A stretch of 64,000 nt of DNA, from the NCBI RefSeq assembly GCF_008923365.1, contig NZ_WBMR01000010.1, forward strand, positions 33,328 through 97,327, written 5' to 3'. The notes under the pieces are model-generated. The model was not told the origin of the DNA and did not search any database. It saw only the letters and a program-made list of their open reading frames with translations. This document shows positions 16,431 to 24,732 of this stretch, one piece after another (positions within the stretch are counted from its first letter, which is position 1; the number at the start of each line of letters is the position of its first letter). The DNA is from Actinomadura montaniterrae (GTDB taxonomy: Bacteria; Actinomycetota; Actinomycetes; Streptosporangiales; Streptosporangiaceae). A program made the position numbers and the translations under genes.

Positions 16431-17053
16431 CCCGCTCCCAGCGGCTGCTCGACGCCTGTTCCGAGACCATGGAACGGGCGCTGGCCATGCGCTTCGTCCA
16501 GGAGGTCGCGACGGGCGCCATCGGCGACCAGGACTACGCCGACTATTTGGAGATCGAGGCGTCGTTCGTCGCGACGGCGGCCCGGCTGCACGGCCTCGCG
16601 GTGTGGGACGCGCCCGGCTGGACGGCCATGGAACGCAACGCGCGGGCCGTCTATGCGCTGACCACCGAGCAGGCGGACTACTTCCGCGCCGCCCGCGCGG
16701 CCTGGCCCGTCGAGGCGCGGCCGGGTGCCGCGGAGCGCGCGCGGATCCTGTCCGACTTCGCCTTGGCCGCGGCCCGTGAGGGCGGCTACGGGGCGGTGAC
16801 GACGGTGCTCTTCGCCGCCGAGAGCCTGTACCTCGCGTGGTGCGGCCGTGCCCACGCGGGAGGCGGCGCACCGTCCGGACCGATCGCGGACTGGGTCGCG
16901 CTGCACGCGACCGCGGCGTTCCGCGAGGGCGTGGACGCGCTCGCCCGCCAGGTGGACGCCCTGCCCGAGAGCGTCCCGGACGACCTGCTCATCCGCTGGT
17001 TCGGCGGGATGCTGGAGGCGGAGATCGCCTTCCACGACGCCGTCTACGGCTGA
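16427..17053 (+). CDS. TenA-family protein
   Basis: A 208-residue all-helical protein of the TenA/THI-4 family, whose studied members hydrolyse thiamine or its degraded pyrimidine (aminopyrimidine aminohydrolase). Seen: MRFVQEVATGAIGDQDYADYL (~residue 20) and FVATAARLHGLAV typical of the family, and a C-terminal LEAEIAFHDAVYG that keeps the conserved Glu. The segment aligned by eye with the catalytic P-C of TenA_C reads FAAESLYLAW, without that Cys, so it fits the TenA_E subgroup. It is last in the LacI-controlled operon and overlaps the previous gene; a strong terminator follows. The true substrate here is open. Confidence 0.78.
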   Translation: MTRSQRLLDACSETMERALAMRFVQEVATGAIGDQDYADYLEIEASFVATAARLHGLAVWDAPGWTAMERNARAVYALTTEQADYFRAARAAWPVEARPGAAERARILSDFALAAAREGGYGAVTTVLFAAESLYLAWCGRAHAGGGAPSGPIADWVALHATAAFREGVDALARQVDALPESVPDDLLIRWFGGMLEAEIAFHDAVYG

Positions 17054-17061
17054 CCGCGGAA

Positions 17062-17096
17062 CGAAGGCCCCCGGTGCGCCGCGCCGGGGGCCTTCG
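17062..17096 (+). terminator. Terminator of the BtpA-TenA operon
   Basis: CGAAGGCCCCCGG (17062-17074) and CCGGGGGCCTTCG (17084-17096) form a perfect 13-base stem with a 9-base loop, eight bases after the TenA stop. No T-run. Confidence 0.75.
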
Positions 17097-17243
17097 CGCG
17101 CTCCCGGAATGGCGCTTAGCATTCTCTTATCTTTCTCTTCGGTGCAGTTCAGTTCCATTTGTGAATGGTCATCGGGTCGGCCCGGTAAGTTCATTTCTGC
17201 AAGGCCGCGAACGCGGCGAGGAGAAAACCGAAGGGAAGCCGAG

Positions 17244-17351
17244 ATGAGCTTCAAGAAGATCGCTCCCAAGCCCCGCAAGCGCCCGGTCAAGCCGGTCCCG
17301 CCGAAGAAGCACCGCCGCCGCAAGCCCGCCCCGCGGACGAACGCCAAGTAA
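17244..17351 (+). CDS. 35-residue highly basic Lys/Arg/Pro peptide
   Basis: A short open frame beginning MSFKKIAPKPRKRPVKPVPP and ending RRRKPAPRTNAK. About half the residues are Lys or Arg, many of the rest Pro, and there are no acidic residues. The ribosome site is modest (AAGGGAAGCCGAG before the ATG). It has its own unit: an operon terminator upstream, a comparatively A/T-rich stretch (17117-17160) that may hold its promoter, and a perfect terminator with T-run just after it. Composition suggests binding to nucleic acid or another polyanion; no family is recognised. Confidence 0.6.
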   Translation: MSFKKIAPKPRKRPVKPVPPKKHRRRKPAPRTNAK

Positions 17352-17371
17352 CGGGCGACAGCCGAGCCGGG

Positions 17372-17426
17372 CGGGAGCCGGCGGGGGAGAGAGCGGACTC
17401 GCCCTGCCGGCTCCCGTCCTTTTTTC
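17372..17426 (+). terminator. Intrinsic terminator with T-run after the basic peptide gene
   Basis: CGGGAGCCGGC (from 17372) pairs with GCCGGCTCCCG (ending 17416), extended by GGG/CCC pairing, and is followed by TCCTTTTTTC. A T-run of this quality is rare in this genome, which marks the short gene before it as a real transcription unit. Confidence 0.75.
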
Positions 17427-17461
17427 ATGCGCGGGAACGCGCGGGAATGATGGGAGGGGAC

Positions 17462-19189
17462 GTGGCCCGCACATCTCTTTCGGAGGCCGCGCCCGTCGTG
17501 TCGGTGCGCACGACGTTCCGGCATTTCTGGCCGCTCATGCGGGGCGACCGGCGGCTGCTGCTGCTCGGCGGCGCGCTCGCCGTCGCGGCGGCCGGCTGCG
17601 AGGTCGCGGCGATCCGGCTGTTCGGCGTCATCACCGACGAGGCGCTGGCCGCCCGCGACCTGGCCGCCTTCTGGACGCCGGCCGCCGAATGGCTCGCCAT
17701 CGCGGTGGTGGCCGCGCTGATGACCTTCGTCGGCGACTACGTGACGACGCTCGCGGGCGAGCGGTTCCTGCTGCGGCTGCGCGACCGGGTGTTCGCGCAC
17801 GTCCAGACGCTGTCACCGGAGTTCTTCGACAGGGGCCGCCTCGGCGATCTGATGGCGCGACTGACCGACGACATCGAGGCGATCGAGGAACTGGTGGCGT
17901 CCGGGCTCGTCCGGCTGGTGACGGCGGTGGTCAGCGCGGTGTTCTTCGTCGCCGCCGCGTTCGCCGTCCGGTGGGACCTGGCGCTGGTGGCGTGCGCGCT
18001 CGTCCCGGTCTTCCTGCTGGTGACGCGGGGATTCTCGGGGCGGTTCCGGGCGGCGGCCGGGCAGGAGCGGCTCAGCAACGGCGCGATGGTCGGCACCGTC
18101 GAGGAGAGCCTGTCGAACCAGCCGCTCGTCCAGGCCTACAACCGGCAGGAGCTGCAGGCGCGGCGGCTGCACGCCGAGGGGCGCACCTGGCTGGCGGCGA
18201 AGATGGCCGAGACCCGGCTGTCCAGCCTGTACGGGCCGCTCGTCGAGGTCGTCGAGACGGTCTGCGTGCTCGTCGTGCTCGGAGCAGGCGCGTGGGAACT
18301 GCAGGAACACCGGATCACGCTCGGCGGGCTGCTGTCCTTCGCCGCCTACCTCGGCTACCTGTACCCGAACGTGCAGAGCCTCGGGGAGCTCGCGCTCACC
18401 GCGTCCGAGGCGGCGGCGGGCGCCGACCGCGTCCAGGAGGTGCTGCGCACCCGCCCTGCGGTCGCCGAGCATCCGGCGGCCCGGACCCGGGTCGCGCGGC
18501 GCGGCCGCGTCGCCTTCGACCACGTGACGTTCCGCTACCCGGGCGCCGACCGTCCCGTCATCGAGGACCTGCACTTCAGGGCCGGGCCCGGTGAGCTGGT
18601 GCTGCTGGCCGGGCCGAGCGGCGCCGGGAAGTCGACGGTCACCAAGCTGCTGCTGCGGTTCTACGATCCCGACTCCGGCGGGATCCGGCTGGACGGGATC
18701 CCGCTGCGGGAGCTGTCGCTCGCCGCGCTCCGCGACACCCTCACCGTGCTGCAGCAGGAGACGCTGATGTTCTCCGGCACCGTCCGCGACAACATCGCCT
18801 ACGGCAGGCCGGACGCGACCGAGGCGGAGATCGTGGCCGCGGCGGTCGCCGCCGACGCCCACGACTTCATCAGCGCGCTGCCGGACGGCTACGACACCGA
18901 GATCGGGCAGCGGGGACGGCTCCTGTCGGGCGGCCAGCGGCAGCGGATCGGGATCGCCCGCGCCATGGTGCGGGACGCGCCGGTCCTGGTGCTCGACGAG
19001 CCCACCACCGGCCTGGACGCGCGGACGGCCCGCAACGTCCTCGGCCCGCTGCGGCGGCTGATGGCCGGACGGACGACCATCCTCATCACCCACGACCTGC
19101 ATCTGGCGCCGGAGGCGGACCGGATCGTCATGCTCGGCCCGGCGGGCTCGCGGACGCCCGCGGTGTTCCAGGAAGGCGCAGGCGCATGA
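17462..19189 (+). CDS. ABC exporter, fused membrane and ATPase domains
   Basis: A 575-residue type I ABC exporter half-transporter. Six hydrophobic spans lie in residues 30-310; the ATPase has Walker A AGPSGAGKST, Q-loop LQQETLMFSGTVRDNIAYGR, signature LSGGQRQRIGIARAM, Walker B VLVLDEPTTGLD and switch LITHDL. Drug or lipid export is typical. I start at GTG 17462 (MARTSLSEAA) with GGGAGGGG just upstream; ATG codons at 17447 and 17450 are alternatives. Its last 62 bases overlap the convergent histidine-kinase gene on the other strand. Confidence 0.87.
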   Translation: MARTSLSEAAPVVSVRTTFRHFWPLMRGDRRLLLLGGALAVAAAGCEVAAIRLFGVITDEALAARDLAAFWTPAAEWLAIAVVAALMTFVGDYVTTLAGERFLLRLRDRVFAHVQTLSPEFFDRGRLGDLMARLTDDIEAIEELVASGLVRLVTAVVSAVFFVAAAFAVRWDLALVACALVPVFLLVTRGFSGRFRAAAGQERLSNGAMVGTVEESLSNQPLVQAYNRQELQARRLHAEGRTWLAAKMAETRLSSLYGPLVEVVETVCVLVVLGAGAWELQEHRITLGGLLSFAAYLGYLYPNVQSLGELALTASEAAAGADRVQEVLRTRPAVAEHPAARTRVARRGRVAFDHVTFRYPGADRPVIEDLHFRAGPGELVLLAGPSGAGKSTVTKLLLRFYDPDSGGIRLDGIPLRELSLAALRDTLTVLQQETLMFSGTVRDNIAYGRPDATEAEIVAAAVAADAHDFISALPDGYDTEIGQRGRLLSGGQRQRIGIARAMVRDAPVLVLDEPTTGLDARTARNVLGPLRRLMAGRTTILITHDLHLAPEADRIVMLGPAGSRTPAVFQEGAGA

Positions 19190-20534
19190 GCGCGCCGCCC
19201 TCGGGCCGGTTGCACGCCGACACCGTGCCGCCGTGCTGCTCGGCGGTGTGCCGGACGATCGCCAGCCCCAGCCCGGAGCCCGGCAGCGCGCGGGCTTCGG
19301 GCGCGCGGTAGAAGCGCTCGAAGACGTAGGGGAGCGTCGACTCGGGGATGCCCGGACCCTCGTCGGCGACCAGCAGCTCACCGTCCCGCAGGTCGATCCG
19401 GACGGTGCCGTCCGGCGGGCTGAACTTCACCGCGTTGTCCAGCAGGTTCGTGACCGCGCGGACGAGCGCCGGCTCCGAGCCGCGCACCAGCCACGGCTCC
19501 AGCCGCGTCTCGAACGTCGCCGCCGGCGCGCGCAGCCGGACCCGTTCGACCGCCTGCGGGACGACCCGGTCCAGCCGGACCTCGGTGCGCACCGCGCCCT
19601 GCTCGTCGTCGCGGGCCAGCTCGACCAGGTCCCCGACGAGGTTCGTCAGCTCCCGTAGCTGCGCCTTCACGTCGCCGAGGAGAGCGTCCATGTTGCCGTG
19701 CGGGAGCGTCCGCTCGGGGTGGGCGCGCGACTGGATCAGCAGGTCGATGTTGGTGCGCAGGCTGGTCAGCGGGGTGCGCAGCTCGTGCCCGGCGTCGGCG
19801 ACGAGCCGCCGCTGCCGCTCCCGCGACCGGTTCAGCGCGGCGAGCATCGCGTTGAAGCTCCCCGCCAGCCGGCTGATCTCGTCGTCGCCCGACACCCGGA
19901 TCGGCTCGGTGTTCAGGTCCTGGGTGCGGGCGATCGCCGTGACCGCGCGGGTCAGCCGCCGCACCGGCTGCAGGCCGGCGCCCGCCACCGCGATGCCCGC
20001 GCCGGCCGCCAGCACCGCCGCGCCGGCCCCGACCATGATCGTGATGTACTGGAAGCCGGTGACGGTCTCGTCGACCATCGTCAGCGAGCGGCCCAGCACG
20101 ATCACCGTCCCGTCCTGCGCCCGCACCGTGATGACCCGCATGTGCACGCCGCCCGACTCGCCGTCCGCCAGTACGAACGGCGGACCGCCGGGCGCCGAGA
20201 CGCGGCGCACGGCGGCCTGGTCGACGGGAGGCGGCGTCCGGGTGCCCGGCGGGGAGACCGCCCGGCCGTCGCGGACCGTCGCGGCGCTCATGTCCAGCGC
20301 CGCCAGCAGGTCGCCGTCGTGCCGGTCGCCGGGCCGGCCGTTGACGTTGTCGGCGAGCGTCTGCGCCTGCCCGATGAGGGTCTGGTCGATCTCGTTGTGC
20401 AGCCGCCCGGTGAACATGGTGAACGACACCCACGACGTCGCCACGATCGCGGCGATGACCGTCCCGGCGGCGAGCAGCGCGACCCGCGCCCGCAGCGACG
20501 GCCCGTGCCACCGCCGCCGCCACCGGACCCTCAT
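19128..20534 (-). CDS. Sensor histidine kinase, MprB-like
   Basis: A 468-residue membrane histidine kinase. One N-terminal span ([21 protein letters not shown]), an extracellular part of about 120 residues, a second span (~residue 165-185), a HAMP domain ending at [17 protein letters not shown], the phosphoacceptor [18 protein letters not shown]-box [11 protein letters not shown] and G-boxes [11 protein letters not shown] and [18 protein letters not shown]. Its start overlaps the response-regulator stop by ATGA, so the pair is co-translated. The tail runs 62 bases into the convergent ABC exporter gene. The stimulus is unknown; envelope stress is typical for MprAB relatives. Confidence 0.9.
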   Translation of the reverse strand: MRVRWRRRWHGPSLRARVALLAAGTVIAAIVATSWVSFTMFTGRLHNEIDQTLIGQAQTLADNVNGRPGDRHDGDLLAALDMSAATVRDGRAVSPPGTRTPPPVDQAAVRRVSAPGGPPFVLADGESGGVHMRVITVRAQDGTVIVLGRSLTMVDETVTGFQYITIMVGAGAAVLAAGAGIAVAGAGLQPVRRLTRAVTAIARTQDLNTEPIRVSGDDEISRLAGSFNAMLAALNRSRERQRRLVADAGHELRTPLTSLRTNIDLLIQSRAHPERTLPHGNMDALLGDVKAQLRELTNLVGDLVELARDDEQGAVRTEVRLDRVVPQAVERVRLRAPAATFETRLEPWLVRGSEPALVRAVTNLLDNAVKFSPPDGTVRIDLRDGELLVADEGPGIPESTLPYVFERFYRAPEARALPGSGLGLAIVRHTAEQHGGTVSACNRPEGGALMRLRLPGTPRASASPPGRA

Positions 20535-21247
20535 ACCGGGCCCTCCCGCAGCGCGTACCCGACGCCCCGCACCGTGTGGATCAGCCGCGGCCCGCCGTGC
20601 TCCTCGGTCTTGCGGCGCAGGTAGCCGATGTAGACGTGCAGCGAGTTCGACGACCGGCCGAAGTCGAACCCCCACACCTCCTCGTGGATCCGGGCCCGCT
20701 CCAGCACCCGCCGCGGCCGCCGCATCAGCAGCTCCAGCAGGTCGAACTCGGTGCGGGTCAGGTGCAGCGGCCGCCCGCCGCGGCGCACCTCCCGGGTGTC
20801 GACGTTCAGCACCAGGTCCGCGAACCGCAGCACCTCGTCGCCGCCGGGCTCCGCGCCGAACCCGCGCGAGCGGCGCAGCAGCGCCCGCAGCCGCGCCGTC
20901 AGCTCCTCCAGCTCGAACGGCTTGGCGATGTAGTCGTCGGCGCCCGCGTCGAGCCCGGCGATCCGGTCGTCCAGCTCGTCCCGCGCGGTCAGCAGCAGCA
21001 CCGGCAGGTCGTCGCCGCGTCCGCGCAGCATCCGGCAGGTGCCGATGCCGTCCAGGTTCGGCATCATCCAGTCGAGCACGACGGCGTCCGGAGCGGCCCG
21101 GTCGATCGCCTCGAGCGTCTCCAGACCGTCCGCCGCGAGCTCGACCTCGTAGCCGTTGAAGCGCAGCACCCGCTCCAGCGCCGACCGCACCGCCGGGTCG
21201 TCGTCGGCCACCAGGATCCGCGGCGCGCCCGCGCCCGCCTCCGTCAT
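20531..21247 (-). CDS. OmpR-family response regulator, MprA-like
   Basis: A 238-residue regulator with an N-terminal receiver domain ([14 protein letters not shown], phosphoacceptor Asp in [19 protein letters not shown], and AKPF with the conserved Lys) and a C-terminal winged helix ([49 protein letters not shown]). The ATG at 21247 has GAGGGAG 6 bases upstream; an ATG ten codons earlier lacks a site. It is the first gene of the two-component operon with the kinase downstream. Confidence 0.92.
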   Translation of the reverse strand: MTEAGAGAPRILVADDDPAVRSALERVLRFNGYEVELAADGLETLEAIDRAAPDAVVLDWMMPNLDGIGTCRMLRGRGDDLPVLLLTARDELDDRIAGLDAGADDYIAKPFELEELTARLRALLRRSRGFGAEPGGDEVLRFADLVLNVDTREVRRGGRPLHLTRTEFDLLELLMRRPRRVLERARIHEEVWGFDFGRSSNSLHVYIGYLRRKTEEHGGPRLIHTVRGVGYALREGPV

Positions 21248-21326
21248 CCGCACTCCCTCGGTAGGTCCGGCCACCACTGTGGGCCACCGATTCTGAGCGG
21301 AGGGTGAGAGGACGCTTAGACGCCGC

Positions 21327-22136
21327 TCAGGAGGTTCTTAACCGCGGCGGCAGCGGTGGCGCGCCGTCGCGGGCGAGCTCCCGGGACAGCGACAGCGCGG
21401 CGGTCCGCACGGCGGGGGCGAGGCGGTCCAGGTCCAGCCGGCACACGTTGCCGGTGATGGACAGGGCGGCGATCACCCGGCGGCGGCGGTCGAGGATGGG
21501 CGCGGCGACGGCGGACACCCCCGCCTCCGACTCCTCCCGGTTCACCGCGTAGCCGCGGTCGGCGGTGCGGGCGAGCTCGCGGCGCAGCAGCCCCGGCATC
21601 ACGATCGTGTGCGGGGTGTGCCGGACGAGGCCGGCGTCCAGCACCCGGTCCAGCCGCTCCTGCGGCCCGAGCGCGAGGAACAGCTTGCCGGTCGCGGTGC
21701 AGTACGCGGGCAGCCGGCCGCCGACGCGGGAGATGATCGGCATCGACCGGCGGCCGCTCACCTTCTCCAGGAACAGCGTGTCGACGCCGTCCAGGACGGC
21801 GAGGTGGATGTTCTCGTGCGTCGCCTCGTACAGGTCCTCCATGTGGGGGAGCGCCGCCTCGCGGAACCCGCGCGGGCTCGGCGCCCGGTGCCCGAGGACG
21901 AACAGCCGCATGCTGAGCCGGTAGCCGGCCGCGGTCCGCTCGACGCCGCCCCACCGCACCAGCTCCGCCAGCAGCCGGTGCGCGGTCGGCTTGGGCAGCC
22001 CGGTCCGGGCGGCGAGCTCGGTCAGCGTCAGCTCGGTGTCGGCGGAGCCGAAGGCGTCCAGCAGGCTGAGCCCGCGCGCCAGCACCGACCGCGGCGGTTC
22101 CGGCTCCGGCTCGGCTCCACGGGCGCGCGTGTCCAT
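21327..22136 (-). CDS. IclR-family transcriptional regulator
   Basis: A 269-residue IclR regulator: N-terminal winged helix ([40 protein letters not shown]) and a GAF-like effector domain ([17 protein letters not shown], then [20 protein letters not shown]). It follows the TPP-enzyme and SDR genes on the same strand, 53 bases after the former, and probably controls them and the divergent ABC importer. A TTTCA-N5-TGAAA dyad in the divergent promoter gap at 24.68 kb is its best candidate site. Confidence 0.88.
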   Translation of the reverse strand: MDTRARGAEPEPEPPRSVLARGLSLLDAFGSADTELTLTELAARTGLPKPTAHRLLAELVRWGGVERTAAGYRLSMRLFVLGHRAPSPRGFREAALPHMEDLYEATHENIHLAVLDGVDTLFLEKVSGRRSMPIISRVGGRLPAYCTATGKLFLALGPQERLDRVLDAGLVRHTPHTIVMPGLLRRELARTADRGYAVNREESEAGVSAVAAPILDRRRRVIAALSITGNVCRLDLDRLAPAVRTAALSLSRELARDGAPPLPPRLRTS

Positions 22137-22189
22137 GCCCCGATCGTCACCGTGATCGCGCGTCCCGGCAAGGGGGCGCGGCCCGCCGC

Positions 22190-23857
22190 TCACCGGGCGC
22201 CCGGAGGCCGGTCGCCGGACGAGGGGGCGTGCCCGGCGACCGGGGCCTCGATCAGCAGCGGCGCCTCCAGGTCCTTCGCCGACGCGACCGCGTCCGCGAG
22301 TTCGGCGGCCGATGCGGCGCGCACCGAGGCGATGCCGAACAGCCGCGCCGCGGCCTGCCAGTCCAGCGCCGGAGGGGCCAGGTCCATGCCGACGTAGCGG
22401 CGGTGCTCGGCGGACGCGCCGCCGCCCTCGTCGAGGGTCTCCTTGAGGGTGCGGTACTCGCCGTTGTTCATGACGACGAACGCGACCGGCACCCGGTAGC
22501 GTGCGGCGCTCCACAGTCCCTGCACGCCGAACATCGCGCACCCGTCGCCGAGGACCGCGACCACCGGACGGTCGCCGACGGCCATCCGGGTGCCGACCGC
22601 GGCGCCGATGCCCCAGCCGAGCCCGCCGCCGACCGTGTGCACGTACGAGCCGGGCCGGTCCTGGCGCAGCACCGCGCGCAGCTTCAACCCGGCCGTGATC
22701 GCCTCCTCGACCACGATCGCGTCGCCGGGCAGCCCGGCGGCGACGGCGTGCGCGGCGGCGCCCGGGTCCATCGGCGCGGGGCCGTAGGCGGCGCGGGCCC
22801 GCTCCTCGGTCTCCGCGCGGGCACGGGCGTGCGCGGCGCCGAGCCGTTCGATCCGCTCCTTCGCGGACGGCACGCGCCCGTCGAGCGCGGCGGCGAGCGC
22901 GCCCAGCGTCCCGGTGAGGTCGCCGGTCAGGCCGTGCCGGACGGCGAAGTTGCGGCCGATCTCCGCCGGGTCCTCGTCGATCTGCACGATCGCGAGCCCG
23001 TCCGGGACCGCCGGCCCGGGCGTGTAGTGGTGGGGCATGAACGCGTGGCACCCCGCGATGAGCGCCGCGTCGTGCGCGGCGAGCGTCTCGCGGATCACCG
23101 CGTTGCGCGGCGGCAGCATCCCCGCGTACAGCGGATGGCCGGTGGGGAAGTCGACGCCGTCGTTCATCGGCTGGTGATGCACCACCGCGCCGAGCCGCTC
23201 GGCGACCGCGACCAGCTCCGCGACGGCGCCCGCCCGGCCCACGCCGTCACCGGCGATCACGACCGGACGCTCCGCCGCCGCGAGGAGCGCCGCGGCGTCC
23301 GCGACGTCCGCCGGTCCGGGGCCGGTCACGGGGGAGCGGGCGGGGACCGCGACGTCGCAGTCCTCCTCCACCAGGTCCATAGGGACCGACACCAGCACCG
23401 GGCCCGCCGGCGGCCGCGCCGCCAGCGCGAACGCGCGCCTCAAGAGGACCGGCAGGTCGCGGGCGTGCTGCACCTCGACCGCCTGCTTCGTGGCCGCCGA
23501 CGCCAGCCCGACCAGGTCGCCCGACAGCATCGGGTCCTGGACGAGGTGCCGGCGGTCCTGCTGCCCCGCGACGACCACCATCGGGGTCCGCGACCGCAGC
23601 GCGTTCAGCATCCCGATCAGCCCGTTCGCGACGCCCGCCGCGACGTGCAGGCTGACCATCGACGTGCGGCGCGACGCCCGCGCGTACCCGTCCGCCATCG
23701 CCACCACCGACGCCTCCTGCAGGCCCAGCACGTACCGCAGGTCCGGCGCCTCCACGAGCGCGTCCATCAGCGGCAACTCGGTCGTGCCGGGGTTGCCGAA
23801 GATCCGCGTGACGCCCTCGTCCCGGGCGATCTCCAGCAGCGCCTCGATCGGCCTCAT
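22190..23857 (-). CDS. TPP-dependent decarboxylase, benzoylformate-decarboxylase-like
   Basis: A 555-residue thiamine-diphosphate enzyme with the three usual domains. Near the N-terminus RIFGNPGTTELPLMDAL and YVLGLQEASVVAMADGYARAS (catalytic Glu) resemble benzoylformate decarboxylase; the C-terminal domain has VLGDGCAMFGVQGLWSAARYRVPVAFVVMNNGEY, the GDG-N TPP-magnesium motif. The family decarboxylates 2-oxo acids or ligates aldehydes. It lies 17 bases downstream of an SDR dehydrogenase, so aldehyde formation and its reduction or oxidation may be linked. The substrate is not fixed by the sequence. Confidence 0.83.
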   Translation of the reverse strand: MRPIEALLEIARDEGVTRIFGNPGTTELPLMDALVEAPDLRYVLGLQEASVVAMADGYARASRRTSMVSLHVAAGVANGLIGMLNALRSRTPMVVVAGQQDRRHLVQDPMLSGDLVGLASAATKQAVEVQHARDLPVLLRRAFALAARPPAGPVLVSVPMDLVEEDCDVAVPARSPVTGPGPADVADAAALLAAAERPVVIAGDGVGRAGAVAELVAVAERLGAVVHHQPMNDGVDFPTGHPLYAGMLPPRNAVIRETLAAHDAALIAGCHAFMPHHYTPGPAVPDGLAIVQIDEDPAEIGRNFAVRHGLTGDLTGTLGALAAALDGRVPSAKERIERLGAAHARARAETEERARAAYGPAPMDPGAAAHAVAAGLPGDAIVVEEAITAGLKLRAVLRQDRPGSYVHTVGGGLGWGIGAAVGTRMAVGDRPVVAVLGDGCAMFGVQGLWSAARYRVPVAFVVMNNGEYRTLKETLDEGGGASAEHRRYVGMDLAPPALDWQAAARLFGIASVRAASAAELADAVASAKDLEAPLLIEAPVAGHAPSSGDRPPGAR

Positions 23858-23874
23858 GTCCTGCCTTCCGGATG

Positions 23875-24630
23875 TCAGTGCTTGGCGGAGCCGCCGTCGA
23901 CGTTGATCGTCTGCCCGGTGAGGAACCCGCTGCCCTCGTCGACCACGTACAGCAGCGTCGACAGCAGGTCGCGCGGCTCCTCGGTCGCCGGGACCACCTG
24001 CAGCGCCCGGACCCGGTCGAAGCCGCCGTCCGCGCCCGTCGTCCGGGCGGCGGTCGCGGTGCGGGTGAGGCCGGGCGCGATCGCGTTCACGGTGATCCCG
24101 TCAGAACCGACGGCGCTCGCCAGCGCGCGCGTGAAGCCGACCAGTCCCGCCTTGGAGGTCGTGTAGGCGACCAGGTCGGGCGGTCCGAGGAACACCACCG
24201 CCGAGACGATGTTGACGATCCGCCCCCACCCGGCCGAACGCAGGTGGGGGAGCGCGGCGCGCGACACCAGGAACGGGCCGTCCAGGTTCACCCGCATGAT
24301 CCGGCGCCAGTCCTCCAGCGTCGTCTTCTCGAACGGGATCGGCGGGTAGATCCCGGCGTTGTTCACCACGATGTGCAGGGCGCCGAACCGGGCGGCGGCC
24401 TCCTCCACCGCCGCCCCGACCTCGTCCGGATCGGTCACGTCCGCGCGGACCGGAAGGAACCGGTCGCCCGGGATGCGCTCCGCGGTGCCCGACATGTCGG
24501 CCAGGTCCAGCCCCGCGACCCGGTGACCGCGCGCGGCGAGCGCGATCGCGAACTCCCGGCCGAGGCCGCCCGCGGCTCCGGTGACGAGGGCGACCCGCTG
24601 CGTTCCGTTCAGGGACGGCGTCATCGTCAT
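23875..24630 (-). CDS. SDR-family oxidoreductase
   Basis: A 251-residue classical short-chain dehydrogenase: cofactor motif VTGAAGGLGREFA, NNAGIYPP, the catalytic Ser (IVNIVSAVV) and Tyr-x-x-x-Lys (YTTSKAG), and C-terminal FLTGQTINVDGGSA. I start at MTMTPSLNG (24630); there is no clear ribosome site, so a leaderless start is possible, and an ATG 18 codons upstream is the alternative. It heads the SDR-TPP enzyme-IclR operon and is divergent from the ABC importer. Confidence 0.83.
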   Translation of the reverse strand: MTMTPSLNGTQRVALVTGAAGGLGREFAIALAARGHRVAGLDLADMSGTAERIPGDRFLPVRADVTDPDEVGAAVEEAAARFGALHIVVNNAGIYPPIPFEKTTLEDWRRIMRVNLDGPFLVSRAALPHLRSAGWGRIVNIVSAVVFLGPPDLVAYTTSKAGLVGFTRALASAVGSDGITVNAIAPGLTRTATAARTTGADGGFDRVRALQVVPATEEPRDLLSTLLYVVDEGSGFLTGQTINVDGGSAKH

Positions 24631-24660
24631 GGACGGCAGCGTGCGCCACCGCGGCGGCGC

Positions 24661-24703
24661 CGACAAGGCGCCGTTTTCACTCATTGAAACGGCGTCCTTG
24701 TCG
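24661..24703. promoter_or_regulatory. Large dyad with TTTCA-N5-TGAAA core in the divergent gap
   Basis: CGACAAGG (24661-24668) pairs with CCTTGTCG (24696-24703), CGCCGTTT (24669-24676) with AAACGGCG (24687-24694), around a core TTTCA-CTCAT-TGAAA (24675-24689). The dyad lies in the roughly 100-base gap between the divergent SDR and permease genes. It is the obvious operator for the IclR regulator; a transcribed hairpin is the alternative. Confidence 0.55.
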
Positions 24704-24732
24704 TCGGAAGCGGCCGGTCACATGCTCGCCGC

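Noticed and set aside
19128..21287. A single 719-codon minus-strand protein covering kinase and regulator
   Set aside because: The regulator is read in another frame with its own motifs; only the part from 20534 down encodes the kinase.
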